Shown here piece after piece: positions 41,061 through 50,253 of a DNA stretch of 51,568 nt (positions are counted from its first letter, which is position 1; each line of letters opens with the position of its first letter). Below the pieces are notes generated by a model. The model did not search any database. It worked only from the letters and a program-made list of their open reading frames with translations, and was not told where the DNA came from. The stretch is taken from positions 1 through 51,568 of the forward strand of contig NZ_FLSP01000064.1 in NCBI RefSeq assembly GCF_900091315.1. The letters run 5' to 3'. The stretch comes from Streptomyces sp. DI166 (GTDB taxonomy: Bacteria > Actinomycetota > Actinomycetes > Streptomycetales > Streptomycetaceae). Made by a program: the position numbers and the translations under genes.

Positions 41061-42320
41061 ATGCCTGCCAGCAGAACCGGGCACCTGCGCGCCGCCGCCG
41101 TCGCGGCCGCCGCTTTCGCCCTGACCGTCACCGCCCCCACGACCGCCACCGCCGCGGACCCGGGCTCCGCCGCCCTGCGCGAGGTCCTGTTCGTCGGCAA
41201 CAACTGGGACGGCACCGCCGATGTCATCCGCTCCAGCGGGGACTTCGCGAAGATCGGCCGGATCAACGTCATCCCCGACAAGGCCCAGCGCATGGCCGAG
41301 ATCAACGCCAACCCGATCAAGTGGATCTACTTCATGGCGATCCGCAACAGTGTCGGCGAGGGGCACGACCAGTTCGTGGACGACATGTACTCCACGCCGG
41401 ACGGCAGGTCGGTCGTCGTCTCCCGGCCGAGCTTCGCCGACGTCGTCTCGCTCGACCTGGCCACCGGCGCGGTCAACTGGCGTTTCCCCGTGTCGGGTTA
41501 CCGCTCCGACCACATGGCGGTCTCCCCCGACGGCAAGCGGGTCGCGGTGTCGGCCTCGACCTCCAACACCGTGCACGTGCTGGACATCGAGACCGGCAGG
41601 GAACTCGGCAAGTTCGGCACGGGCGACAAGCCGCACGAGAACATCTTCACGCAGGACGGCAAGTACATCTACAACATGGCGATCGGTGACGTGAACACCC
41701 AGACCGACGCCCCGTGGCTGGACTGGACCAAGGGCAACCGGTACATCACGGTCGTCGACGCGACCACGTTCCAGCGCGTCAAGGTCATCGACATGCGCGA
41801 CCGGCTCAACGCGATCGGCCTCACCGACTACTCCGACGCCGTCCGGCCCGCCGTGTTCTCGCCGGACGAGTCGAAGCTGTACTTCCAGGTGTCGTTCTTC
41901 AACGGCTTCTTCGAGTACGACCTGGCCACCGACAAGATCGTCCGCACCAAGACGCTGCCGAAGAACCCCGCGACCAGCGACGACCGCACCACCTTCGTCA
42001 ACGACTCGCGCCACCACGGCATTTCGATGAGCCCCGACGGCAGGAAGCTGTGTGTCGCGGGCACGATGGACGACTACGCCACGGTCGTCGACCGTGCCAC
42101 GCTCCAGGAGGGCCCGCTGGTCACCGCCTCCAAGCCGTACTGGGCCACGGTCAGCGGCGACGGCAAGTCCTGCGTGGTCTCCGAGAGCGGCACCGACCAG
42201 GTCACCGCCATCGACTTCGCCACCGGCGCCAAGCAGGTCTCCGTCCCGGTCGGCGACCACCCCCAGCGGGTACGGCTCGGCCATGTGGAGTCCGACTGGA
42301 CGTCACCGAACGGCAGTTGA
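41061..42320 (+). CDS. Secreted YncE-like beta-propeller protein
   Basis: A 419-residue secreted protein. The signal peptide (MPASRTGHLRAAAVAAAAFA) ends near TATAAD. The mature part has repeated beta-propeller blades with motifs such as MAVSPDGKRVAVSASTSNTV, VLDIETGRELGKFGTGDKPH and ISMSPDGRKLCVAG. Families of this kind act as binding or surface proteins; no enzyme active site is visible. ATG 41061 follows GAGGAGAG. It is divergent from the TetR gene, which probably controls it. Confidence 0.85.
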   Translation: MPASRTGHLRAAAVAAAAFALTVTAPTTATAADPGSAALREVLFVGNNWDGTADVIRSSGDFAKIGRINVIPDKAQRMAEINANPIKWIYFMAIRNSVGEGHDQFVDDMYSTPDGRSVVVSRPSFADVVSLDLATGAVNWRFPVSGYRSDHMAVSPDGKRVAVSASTSNTVHVLDIETGRELGKFGTGDKPHENIFTQDGKYIYNMAIGDVNTQTDAPWLDWTKGNRYITVVDATTFQRVKVIDMRDRLNAIGLTDYSDAVRPAVFSPDESKLYFQVSFFNGFFEYDLATDKIVRTKTLPKNPATSDDRTTFVNDSRHHGISMSPDGRKLCVAGTMDDYATVVDRATLQEGPLVTASKPYWATVSGDGKSCVVSESGTDQVTAIDFATGAKQVSVPVGDHPQRVRLGHVESDWTSPNGS

Positions 42321-42347
42321 CCGGCCCAGCGCCGGAGGCGCACGGCA

Positions 42348-42382
42348 CCGGCTCGCCGACGGCGCCGACCGCGGCGAGCCGG
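42348..42382. terminator. Bidirectional terminator hairpin (11-bp stem)
   Basis: CCGGCTCGCCG (42348-42358) and CGGCGAGCCGG (42372-42382) form a perfect 11-base stem with a 13-base loop between the convergent beta-propeller and glycosidase genes. Confidence 0.75.
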
Positions 42383-42389
42383 CCGGTCA

Positions 42390-44249
42390 TCACCGCGCGG
42401 CAGCGGCCCAGGCGGTGAGTTCGGCGCGGGCGGCGGTGAGCAGGTCCGCCGAGGGGTTGGCGGTCCCGTTGGTCACCAGCGCGAAGTGGAGCGTGCCGGA
42501 GTCGGTGTCGTCGAGCAGCAGGCGCCGGCTGCCGGTGCCGCCCGGTTCCGGGGCCACGGCGATGGGGGCGGCGTCGCCGTACGCGGGCGGGGCGTGCACC
42601 GCGCCCAGGTCGGAGACGACCGTGGTGGACCCCGTTGGGAAGGACGCCGGGAGGTGCAGTTCCGTCGGCGCCGAGCCGCTGCCCGACTCCCACAGCAGCA
42701 GGCCGTACTGCCCGGTGCCGACCAGGCGGGCCACGTTCGGGAGTGAGGACGGCACCGGGTTCCAGGTCAGGGTCGTGGAGCCGTCGCGGGAGCGGTCCTC
42801 GTAGGTGAAGGCGACGGTGGTGCCGGAGGTCGCGCTCGGGTAGAGGCGGTCCAGCAGGCGGACGTCCTGGCGGAGCACGGGGGTGCCGGAGTCGTCGAGG
42901 CGTACGGCGGAGAGGTCCTCGCCGTTCCAGGCGTCACCGCCGGTGAGCACCTTGTCGGGGTTGCCGTTCATCAGTTCGTGGTGGCGGCCGTGGTAGATGT
43001 CCCACTGCCACTGACTGCCGGACAGGACCGGGCCGGAGGCGGTCGGGTCCGACCACCAGCTCGCGCCCTTCACCCGGGAGTCGAGCGCCTGGTACATCGC
43101 CTTCAGCACGGTGGGCGCCTTGTCGGAGACCGTGCCGGACAGCGGGTGCCCGAACTCGCTGACGATCGCGGGCGCGCCCGTCGCCGCGGCCCGGTCGCGG
43201 ACGGTGCCGAAGTCACCGGTGTACTGCCCGTCCTGCGCCTTGCCCCACATGAAGATCCCGGAGATGGCCTTCTGGTCGTAGAAATGGGTGTTGAAGACGT
43301 ACCGCGGTCCCAGCCGACCGGCGTCGAGCAGTCCGCCCTCCTGGCGCTGGAAGTCGAGGTTGGCGTTCCAGAAGAGGTTCGGTTCCACGAAGGCGGGCTT
43401 GTCCTGCCACCCGGCCGCGTCCATGCGCGCCCGGAACCGCTCGTAGAACGGCCACAGCACGTCCCGCTCCCATGCGCGGCTGGTCTGCCCGGAGTCGTAC
43501 ACACCCGCGTGCGGCTCGTTGTACGGGTCGAAGCCGACCACACCCGCGAATTGAGTGTCCGTCAGATGCTGCCTGATGTACGTCATCGCCCTCTGGGCCG
43601 TGTCGAGGAAGGCGTCCTGGACGCCGTACGTGTTGCGCCAGAAGTCGTACGTCGCCTCGGTCACGGCCGCGTTGGAGGTGATGTTCTGGCCCCAGAAGGG
43701 GCAGATCCCGCAGAACTCGTCGGGGTAGTCGCCGAGTTCCACCGCCCACTCGGGGGCGCCGTCGCCGGTGTACCAGCTGTCCGCGTCGAACAGCCAGCGG
43801 GAGTACAGGTCCTGGTGGAAGTCGGGGTAGACGCGGATGCCCGCGTCGAGGAAGGCCCCGATCTGGGCGGTGGCGGCGGACAGGTACGCGGTGTCCACCT
43901 GGCCGCGCACGGGTTCGGCGTAGGCCCAGGAGAGCAGGAAGCGGACGGTGTTGCCGCCGCCGAGGGCGCGCAGCGCTGCGGCGGACCTGCGGGCGTCGGC
44001 GACCGAGGCGAAGGGCAGTCCGCCGTTCTCGGCGAGCTTGGTCTCGCCGGAGACGTTGTAGCCGCGCAGGACGACCTCGCGGCCGTGGTCGTCGGCGAAG
44101 CGGCCGTCGCGCACGGTCAGGGCCGTCCCGTCGAACCACAGGGAGTCGGGGAGGGTGGGGCCGGCGGCGGCCGGGCGAGGTCCGGCCGCCGTCAGGAATC
44201 CGAGGAGGACAACCAGCACAACGAGCACACGCGCACGTGTAGTCGACAT
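42390..44249 (-). CDS. Secreted GH5 (cellulase-fold) glycoside hydrolase
   Basis: A 619-residue secreted enzyme. The signal peptide (TTRARVLVVLVVLLGFLTAA) ends near AAAGP. The catalytic domain of the (beta/alpha)8 type has the acid/base Glu in FDPYNEPHAG and the nucleophile Glu in IVSEFGHP; the sequence resembles endoglycoceramidase-like GH5 proteins. A C-terminal beta-rich domain (RLVGTGQYGLLLWESG, GAVHAPPAYG) follows. ATG 44249 is chosen because the signal peptide starts there. The substrate is uncertain: glycolipid or polysaccharide. Gene end 42390 is convergent with the beta-propeller gene. Confidence 0.88.
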   Translation of the reverse strand: MSTTRARVLVVLVVLLGFLTAAGPRPAAAGPTLPDSLWFDGTALTVRDGRFADDHGREVVLRGYNVSGETKLAENGGLPFASVADARRSAAALRALGGGNTVRFLLSWAYAEPVRGQVDTAYLSAATAQIGAFLDAGIRVYPDFHQDLYSRWLFDADSWYTGDGAPEWAVELGDYPDEFCGICPFWGQNITSNAAVTEATYDFWRNTYGVQDAFLDTAQRAMTYIRQHLTDTQFAGVVGFDPYNEPHAGVYDSGQTSRAWERDVLWPFYERFRARMDAAGWQDKPAFVEPNLFWNANLDFQRQEGGLLDAGRLGPRYVFNTHFYDQKAISGIFMWGKAQDGQYTGDFGTVRDRAAATGAPAIVSEFGHPLSGTVSDKAPTVLKAMYQALDSRVKGASWWSDPTASGPVLSGSQWQWDIYHGRHHELMNGNPDKVLTGGDAWNGEDLSAVRLDDSGTPVLRQDVRLLDRLYPSATSGTTVAFTYEDRSRDGSTTLTWNPVPSSLPNVARLVGTGQYGLLLWESGSGSAPTELHLPASFPTGSTTVVSDLGAVHAPPAYGDAAPIAVAPEPGGTGSRRLLLDDTDSGTLHFALVTNGTANPSADLLTAARAELTAWAAAAR

Positions 44250-44289
44250 GTGCCCAAAGTCCGGCGGACCGCGCGAACCGTCAACAGTT

Positions 44290-44320
44290 CTGACTCTCAA
44301 GTAAGTTGATTCTCAGTCAG
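44290..44320. other. Nested inverted repeat at the otrA-like gene end
   Basis: CTGACT (44290-44295) pairs with AGTCAG (44315-44320), and inside it TCAA (44297-44300) faces TTGA (44306-44309). It overlaps the otrA-like stop codon (44313-44315) and lies upstream of the glycosidase gene. It may be a terminator or an operator. Confidence 0.3.
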
Positions 44321-46292
44321 ATCGCCCGGCCGTCCGGCGTGTCACATTGAGCAGGTACTCCTTCCGGTTCAGCGGGTTGTGGTCGGTGCGCGCGCGTTCC
44401 GGCACGCTCCCCCGGGTCACCGGCGCGTAGTGGTCGAAGGCGCTCTCCAGTTCGCCCTCGCCGCGGGTGAGCCCCGGCAACCGCTGCTCCAGTGCGTGCA
44501 CCCGGGCGGCGGGCACCGCGCCCTCCAGGACGCAGCTCTCGCCGCGGGTCTCGGTGGCGCCCGGTACCGCGCCGAGCCCGGCCAGCACCGGGAGCAGGGC
44601 GCCCAGGGTGTCGGCCGGGGCCTCGATGCGGAAGCGGTGCATCGGCTCGTACACCTGGGTGCCCGCCCGGCGCAGCGCCTCGGTCAGGACGAGCGGGGTG
44701 AGTCCCCGGAAGTCGTAGCCGGTGCTGGACATGCTCTTGTCGAAGCCCTGGTGGGCGTGGCTCTGCCGGGGCGAGTAGCCGGAGTGGGTCATCGTCACCG
44801 CGCAGTCGGGCACCGGCCAGCCGTGCGGGCCCTGGCCGAGGGTCTCGCCGACGGTGTCCTCGACGGCCTTGAAGAAGGCGTACGGCATGGAGCCCAGCTC
44901 CACCTCCAGCGCGAAGGTGACGCCGGCGCCCACGGGGGCGGGTTCGACGCGCAGGCCGACCGTGGCCAGGAAGGGGTTGGGGTCCTTGCCGTTGAACTCG
45001 ACGGCGGCGCCGGTACCGGTCAGGCGCTCCACGCACAGGGGTGTCGTCTCCCGGAAGGTGACGTGCAGGCCGTACTCGTCGGCGAGGGTGGCCTGGACGA
45101 CCTCCTTCTGGACCTCGCCGTACAGGGAGACGGAGATCTCCCGGCGGACCTCGTCGTGGCGCAGGCCGATCAGCGGGTCCTGCTCGGCGAGCTGGGTGAG
45201 CGCGGTGTGCAGGGCCCCGGGGTGGGTGCCGGGCCCGGGGACGACGACCGTCTCCAGGGTGGGCGGTGCGAAGAAGTGGCTCTCCGTCTTGCGGGGGCGG
45301 CCGAGCGGGTCGCCGATCCGGATGTCGGCGAGACCCCACAGCTTGGCGATCCGGCCCGCCGGGACGGCCTCGCGGCGGATGTCGCAGCCGTGCTCGAAGA
45401 CGCTGACGGCGGTGACCTTGCCCTCTGCTCCGGCGTCCCCGAACCGCACCGGGGTGCGGACCCGGAGGGTGCCGGCGTAGATCCGCGCGTACGCGGTCTT
45501 CTCCCCCGCCGGTCCCCGTTCGACCTTGAAGACCGCGCCCGAGAGAGGGCCGTCCGGGTCGCCCTCGGCGGCGGGCAGCAGGTCCCGGATGCCGCCGATC
45601 AGTGCGTCCACGCCCGCGCCGGTGACGGCCGAGCCGAAGTACACCGGATGGACCAGGCACTGGCGGGTCTGCCGGACCAGGGCGGCGTGGAGGCGGTCCG
45701 GTGTGACGGCGTTCTCGACATACGCGGTGAGCAGGCCGTCGTCGTGGTCGGCGAGCACGTCCAGGGCCGCCGGTTCCGGTCCCGGCCGGAACGCGGCCTC
45801 GCGGGTACCGAGGCCGGCCGTACGGCCCATGGGCGCGACCGGGGCGCCCAGGCGGCGGGCGATGTCCCGCAGGAGGTCCTGCTCACGTGCGCCGCGCCGG
45901 TCGATCTTGTTGACGAAGACCAGGGTGGGGATGCGCAGCCGACGCAGGGTCCGCATCAGGACCCGGGTCTGCGCCTGCACGCCTTCGACGGCGGAGACGA
46001 CGAGCACGGCGCCGTCGAGGACCCCGAGCACCCGCTCGACCTCGGCGATGAAGTCCGGGTGGCCGGGGGTGTCGATGAGGTTGACCGTCACGTCGTCGAC
46101 CGGGAAGGAGACGACGGCGGACTTGATGGTGATCCCGCGCCGGCGCTCCAGCGCGAGGGTGTCGGTCCGGGTGGTCCCGGCGTCGACGCTGCCGATCTCG
46201 TCGGTGATGCCGACCGCGTGCAGCAGCCGCTCGGTCAGGCTGGTCTTACCGGCGTCGACATGGGCGAGGATTCCGAGGTTGAGCAACGGCAC
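44313..46292 (-). CDS. otrA: Tetracycline resistance ribosomal protection-type GTPase (OtrA/Tet(M)-like)
   Basis: A 659-residue translational GTPase of the elongation-factor-G fold. G motifs are visible: AHVDAGKTSLTE (G1), DTPGHPDF (G3) and NKID (G4). Domain IV contains SGYSPRQSHAHQGFDKSMSS, close to the conserved loop of OtrA. Such proteins bind the ribosome and release tetracycline. The start is GTG 46292 with a weak ribosome-binding site; a 36-codon upstream reading frame (46246-46356) overlaps it. The symbol is by similarity, not proof that the strain resists tetracycline. Confidence 0.85.
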   Translation of the reverse strand: MPLLNLGILAHVDAGKTSLTERLLHAVGITDEIGSVDAGTTRTDTLALERRRGITIKSAVVSFPVDDVTVNLIDTPGHPDFIAEVERVLGVLDGAVLVVSAVEGVQAQTRVLMRTLRRLRIPTLVFVNKIDRRGAREQDLLRDIARRLGAPVAPMGRTAGLGTREAAFRPGPEPAALDVLADHDDGLLTAYVENAVTPDRLHAALVRQTRQCLVHPVYFGSAVTGAGVDALIGGIRDLLPAAEGDPDGPLSGAVFKVERGPAGEKTAYARIYAGTLRVRTPVRFGDAGAEGKVTAVSVFEHGCDIRREAVPAGRIAKLWGLADIRIGDPLGRPRKTESHFFAPPTLETVVVPGPGTHPGALHTALTQLAEQDPLIGLRHDEVRREISVSLYGEVQKEVVQATLADEYGLHVTFRETTPLCVERLTGTGAAVEFNGKDPNPFLATVGLRVEPAPVGAGVTFALEVELGSMPYAFFKAVEDTVGETLGQGPHGWPVPDCAVTMTHSGYSPRQSHAHQGFDKSMSSTGYDFRGLTPLVLTEALRRAGTQVYEPMHRFRIEAPADTLGALLPVLAGLGAVPGATETRGESCVLEGAVPAARVHALEQRLPGLTRGEGELESAFDHYAPVTRGSVPERARTDHNPLNRKEYLLNVTRRTAGRSD

Positions 46293-46356
46293 GAAGCGTC
46301 ATGTCCTTGGTCGAGGGGGTCGTTCCTACCTGGGGGGACATGAACGCAGGGCGCAT
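46246..46356 (-). CDS. Possible leader peptide overlapping the otrA-like start
   Basis: A 36-residue reading frame starts at ATG 46356 after GAGGAG and reads MRPAFMSPQVGTTPSTKDMT, ending inside the otrA-like gene (overlap 47 bases in another frame). Its good ribosome-binding site against the weak one of the GTG at 46292 suggests translational coupling or attenuation, as in other resistance genes. It could equally be a chance reading frame; confidence is low. Confidence 0.35.
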   Translation of the reverse strand: MRPAFMSPQVGTTPSTKDMTLRAVAQPRNPRPCRRR

Positions 46357-46423
46357 GGAGGCTCCTCGTCGTGGTCGCGTCGGATCCCGTGCAGTGCACC
46401 AGGACCGGCCTCGCACCAGCAAT

Positions 46424-46433
46424 GGATTAATCC
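46424..46433. promoter_or_regulatory. AT-containing palindrome in the otrA-cox intergenic region
   Basis: GGATTAATCC is a perfect 10-base palindrome in the promoter gap between the divergent otrA-like and coxS genes (46357-46532). It is conspicuous in a GC-rich region and may be an operator. Confidence 0.35.
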
Positions 46434-46532
46434 TCAACAAAACCGCTGCCGCGCACCTCGCCCCGTTCTGCGCGGCGTCATAGAGTGACCTACATCACGT
46501 CCGGCCCGACGATCTCCCTCTCTGGAGGGCCC

Positions 46533-47003
46533 ATGACCCACATCACGGTGAAGGTGGACGGCACGACGTACGAGGACAAGGTGGAGCCCCGGCTCCTGCT
46601 GGTCCACTACCTTCGCGACCGGCTCGGCCTGACCGGCACCCCGGTCGGCTGCGACACCTCCAACTGCGGCGCCTGCACGGTCGACCTCGACGGCACCAGC
46701 GTCAAGAGCTGCTCGGTGCTGGCGGTCCAGGCGGACGGCGGCGAGGTCACCACGGTGCAGGGACTCGCCCCGGACGGCGAGCTGACCCGGCTCCAGCGCG
46801 CCTTCCACGAGGGCCACGCCCTGCAGTGCGGCTACTGCACCCCCGGCATGATCATGGCGGCCCGTGACCTGCTGCGGGAGAACCCGCACCCCACCGCCGA
46901 AGAGGTACGGCTGGGCCTGGAGGGCAACCTCTGCCGCTGCACCGGCTACCAGAACATCGTGCGGGCCGTACTGGCCGCCTCCGAACAGGAGGTGACGGCA
47001 TGA
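46533..47003 (+). CDS. coxS: Molybdenum hydroxylase iron-sulphur subunit (CoxS-like)
   Basis: A 156-residue [2Fe-2S] subunit. The plant-type cluster is bound by CDTSNCGACTVDLDG plus a later Cys (SCSVLA); the second cluster by CGYCTPG and CRCTGYQ. It passes electrons between the molybdenum and flavin subunits. ATG 46533 follows GGAGGG; an earlier in-frame ATG at 46485 has no ribosome-binding site. First gene of the cox operon; overlaps coxL by ATGA. Confidence 0.92.
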   Translation: MTHITVKVDGTTYEDKVEPRLLLVHYLRDRLGLTGTPVGCDTSNCGACTVDLDGTSVKSCSVLAVQADGGEVTTVQGLAPDGELTRLQRAFHEGHALQCGYCTPGMIMAARDLLRENPHPTAEEVRLGLEGNLCRCTGYQNIVRAVLAASEQEVTA

Positions 47004-49369
47004 CCGAGACCGTGGCACGCGAGGTCGGCCGCGCCCGGCCCCGCAAGGAGGACGCCCACCTGCTGACCGGGCAGACCTCCTGGACCGACAACATCACAGC
47101 GAGCGGGCTGCTCCACATCGCCCTGCTCCGCAGCCCGATGGCGCACGCCCGCCTCACCCGCGTGGACGTCTCCCCCGCCCTGGAGCGCCCCGGCGTCGTC
47201 GCCGCGTTCAGCGGGGCGGACCTCGCCGACGGGCTGTCCTCGATGCCGTGCGTCTGGCCGGTCACCGAGGACATCGTGATGCCCGACCATCCGCCGCTCG
47301 CGGTGGACGAGGTGCGCCACGCGGGCGACCCGGTCGCGGTCGTCGTGGCCCGGGACCGGTACGCCGCGGCCGACGCCCTGGAGGCGATCGAGGTCGACTA
47401 CGACCCGCTGCCCCCGGTCCTCGACCTGGAGTCGGCCCTCGCCGACGGCTCCCCGCTGGTCCACTCCGACAAGGGCACCAACCGCTGCTACACCTGGCCG
47501 CTGAAGACCGGCGAGGACTTCGACGCGGTGCGCGCCCGCGCCGAAGTCTCCGTCAGGCGCCGCTACCACCAGCAGCGGCTCATCCCCAACGCCATGGAGC
47601 CGAGGGCGGTCGTGGTCACGCCGGTCGCCGCGTCCGGCGAGTACACGCTGTACTCCTCCACGCAGATCCCGCACATCCTGCGCGTCCTGCTGGCCATGGT
47701 CACCGGCATCCCCGAGCACAAGCTGCGGGTGATCGCCCCGGACGTGGGCGGCGGCTTCGGCTCCAAGCTCCAGGTGTACGCAGAGGAGGCCCTCGCCCTC
47801 GCCGTCGCGCGCCGCCTGGGCCGCCCGGTGAAGTGGACGGAGTCCCGCTCCGAGGGCTTCCTCACCACCCACCACGGGCGCGGCATGATCCAGGACATCG
47901 AGATCGCCGCGAAGAGCGACGGCACGCTCCTCGGGCTGAAGGTCGACCTGCTCGCCGACATGGGCGCCTACCTGATGCTGATCACCCCGGGCATCCCGCT
48001 CCTCGGCGCATTCATGTACCCGGGGATCTACAAGATGGACGCCTACGACTTCACCTGCACGGGCGTCTTCACCAACCGCACCCCGACCGACGCCTACCGG
48101 GGCGCCGGACGCCCCGAGGCCACCTTCGCCATCGAGCGGACCATGGACGAACTGGCCGCCGAACTCGGCATGGACCCGGTGGAGCTGCGGCGCCGCAACT
48201 GGATCCGGCACGAGGAGTTCCCGTACACCGCGATCGCGGGACTCACCTACGACAGCGGCAACTACGAGGCGGCCACCGCCCGCGCGCTGGAGCTGTTCGA
48301 CTACGACAAGCTCCGCGCCGAGCAGGCCGACCGCAACGCACGCGGCGACACCGTACGGCTCGGCATCGGCGTGTCGACGTACACCGAGATGTGCGGGCTC
48401 GCGCCCAGCCGCATCCTCCGGGACCTGCGGTACGCGGCCGGCGGCTGGGAGGCGGCGACCGTACGGGTGCTGCCCACCGGCAAGGTCGAGGTGGTCACCG
48501 GCACCAGCCCGCACGGGCAGGGACACGTGACCTGCTGGAGCCAGATCGCCGCCGACGTGCTCGGCGTGCCCTTCGAGGACGTCGAAGTGGTGCACGGCGA
48601 CACCAAGGCCGCCCCGCAGGGCATGGACACCTACGGCTCCCGTTCGCTGGTCGTGGGCGGTCTCGCCGTCCACCACGCGGCCAACAAGGTGGTCGACAAG
48701 GCCCGCAAGGTGGCCGCGCACCTGCTGGAGGCGAGTGAGCAGGACCTGGAGTTCACGGGCGGCGTCTTCTCCGTGAAGGGCTCCCCCGAGGCCCGCAGGA
48801 CCCTCCAGGAGATCGCCTTCGAGACCTTCTCCTCGCACGACCTGCCCGACGGCATGGAACCCACCATCAACGCCGAGCACGTCCTCGACCCGGACACCTT
48901 CAGCTACCCGCACGGCACCCACCTGTGCGCGGTGGAGGTGGACACCGAGACCGGGCAGAGCAGGATCAGGTCGTACGTCTCGGTCGACGACGTCGGCAAG
49001 GTGATCAACCCGATGATCGTCGAGGGACAGGTGCACGGCGGACTCGCCCAGGGCATCGCGCAGGCCCTGTTCGAGGAGGCCGTCTACGACGACGAGGGCA
49101 ATCTGCTCTCCGGCACGATGGCCGACTACCTGGTCCCGTCGGCGGCGGACCTGCCCGAGTTCGTCACCGACCGCACGGAGACCCCGGCCACCTCCAACGC
49201 CCTCGGCGTCAAGGGGGTCGGCGAGGCGGGCACCATCGCCTCGACGCCCGCCGTGGTCAACGCGATCGTGGACGCGCTGCGTCCGCTCGGCGTCCAGGAC
49301 GTCCCCATGCCCTGCACGCCCGAACGCGTCTGGCGTGCCCTGCGCTCGGCACAGGAGGCCCGGTCATGA
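47000..49369 (+). CDS. coxL: Molybdopterin-binding subunit, form II CO-dehydrogenase-like
   Basis: A 789-residue xanthine-oxidase-family large subunit that holds the molybdenum cofactor. The active-site loop reads AYRGAGRPEA, the form II (AYRGAGR) signature, not the AYXCSFR loop of true form I CO dehydrogenase. Other conserved parts include IAPDVGGGFGSKLQ and GVKGVGEAGT (the catalytic Glu region). It may oxidise CO weakly or another carbonyl or purine-like substrate. It overlaps coxS and coxM by ATGA on both sides. Confidence 0.93.
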   Translation: MTETVAREVGRARPRKEDAHLLTGQTSWTDNITASGLLHIALLRSPMAHARLTRVDVSPALERPGVVAAFSGADLADGLSSMPCVWPVTEDIVMPDHPPLAVDEVRHAGDPVAVVVARDRYAAADALEAIEVDYDPLPPVLDLESALADGSPLVHSDKGTNRCYTWPLKTGEDFDAVRARAEVSVRRRYHQQRLIPNAMEPRAVVVTPVAASGEYTLYSSTQIPHILRVLLAMVTGIPEHKLRVIAPDVGGGFGSKLQVYAEEALALAVARRLGRPVKWTESRSEGFLTTHHGRGMIQDIEIAAKSDGTLLGLKVDLLADMGAYLMLITPGIPLLGAFMYPGIYKMDAYDFTCTGVFTNRTPTDAYRGAGRPEATFAIERTMDELAAELGMDPVELRRRNWIRHEEFPYTAIAGLTYDSGNYEAATARALELFDYDKLRAEQADRNARGDTVRLGIGVSTYTEMCGLAPSRILRDLRYAAGGWEAATVRVLPTGKVEVVTGTSPHGQGHVTCWSQIAADVLGVPFEDVEVVHGDTKAAPQGMDTYGSRSLVVGGLAVHHAANKVVDKARKVAAHLLEASEQDLEFTGGVFSVKGSPEARRTLQEIAFETFSSHDLPDGMEPTINAEHVLDPDTFSYPHGTHLCAVEVDTETGQSRIRSYVSVDDVGKVINPMIVEGQVHGGLAQGIAQALFEEAVYDDEGNLLSGTMADYLVPSAADLPEFVTDRTETPATSNALGVKGVGEAGTIASTPAVVNAIVDALRPLGVQDVPMPCTPERVWRALRSAQEARS

Positions 49370-50220
49370 TCCCTCCCGCGTTCGACTACGCCCGCCCCGG
49401 CAGCATCGAGGAGGCGGTGCGCGCGCTCGCCGACGGCGGCGAGGACGCCAAGGTGCTGGCGGGCGGGCAGAGCCTGCTGCCACTGCTGCGGATGCGGCTC
49501 GCCTTCCCGGAACTGGTCGTGGACGTCGGCCGGGTGCCCGGTCTGAGCGGGGTCCGCGAGGACGGCGACACCCTGGTGATCGGCGCGATGACCACCCACC
49601 ACGACGTGATCCACGATCCGCTGGTGCGCCGGCACGCCGGTCTGCTGGCCGCCGCCACGGCGACGGTCGCCGATCCCGCCGTACGGCATCGCGGCACCCT
49701 CGGCGGGTCCCTCGCGCACGCCGATCCGGCCGGTGACCTGCCCGCGGTGGTGCTCGCGCTGGACGCGGAGCTGGTGGCGCAGGGGCCGGGCGGCCGGCGG
49801 GTGATCCCGGCGCGGGAGTTCTTCGTGGACTACCTGCAGTCGGCGCTCGCCCCGGACGAGCTGCTGACCGAGGTACGGGTGCCCAAGGCGGACGGCTGGG
49901 GCTTCCACTACGAGAAGTTCCACCGGGTGGCCCAGTCGTGGGCGATCGTCGGCGTGGCCGCGCTGGTGCGGCGGGACGACGGACACATCGCCGAGGCACG
50001 GGTCGCGCTGACCAACATGGGCGCCACCCCGCTGCGCGCCCACGCGGCCGAGGAGGCGCTGGCCGGTGCCGGGGACGCGGAGGCGGTGGCGCGGGCGGCC
50101 CAGGAGGCGGCCGACGGCACCCACCCGGCCCAGGACACCAGTGCCTCGCCCGAGTACCGGGCGCATCTGGCGCGGGTGCTGACCGGGCGCGCGGTGCTCA
50201 CCGCCGCCGGAATGGGGTGA
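49366..50220 (+). CDS. coxM: FAD-binding molybdopterin dehydrogenase subunit (CoxM-like)
   Basis: A 284-residue flavoprotein subunit. It starts FDYARPGSIEEAVRALADGG, with the FAD-binding motif LAGGQSLLPLLRMRL and ATATVADPAVRHRGTLGGSL near residue 115. The C-terminal domain is CODH_FAD_C-like. Start ATG 49366 overlaps coxL's end. It transfers electrons from the Fe-S subunit to a quinone or other acceptor. Its stop codon (50218-50220) immediately precedes coxD in the same reading frame. Confidence 0.92.
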   Translation: MIPPAFDYARPGSIEEAVRALADGGEDAKVLAGGQSLLPLLRMRLAFPELVVDVGRVPGLSGVREDGDTLVIGAMTTHHDVIHDPLVRRHAGLLAAATATVADPAVRHRGTLGGSLAHADPAGDLPAVVLALDAELVAQGPGGRRVIPAREFFVDYLQSALAPDELLTEVRVPKADGWGFHYEKFHRVAQSWAIVGVAALVRRDDGHIAEARVALTNMGATPLRAHAAEEALAGAGDAEAVARAAQEAADGTHPAQDTSASPEYRAHLARVLTGRAVLTAAGMG

Positions 50221-50253
50221 GCCGCGATCACCGGGATCGACGGTCCGGAACAG

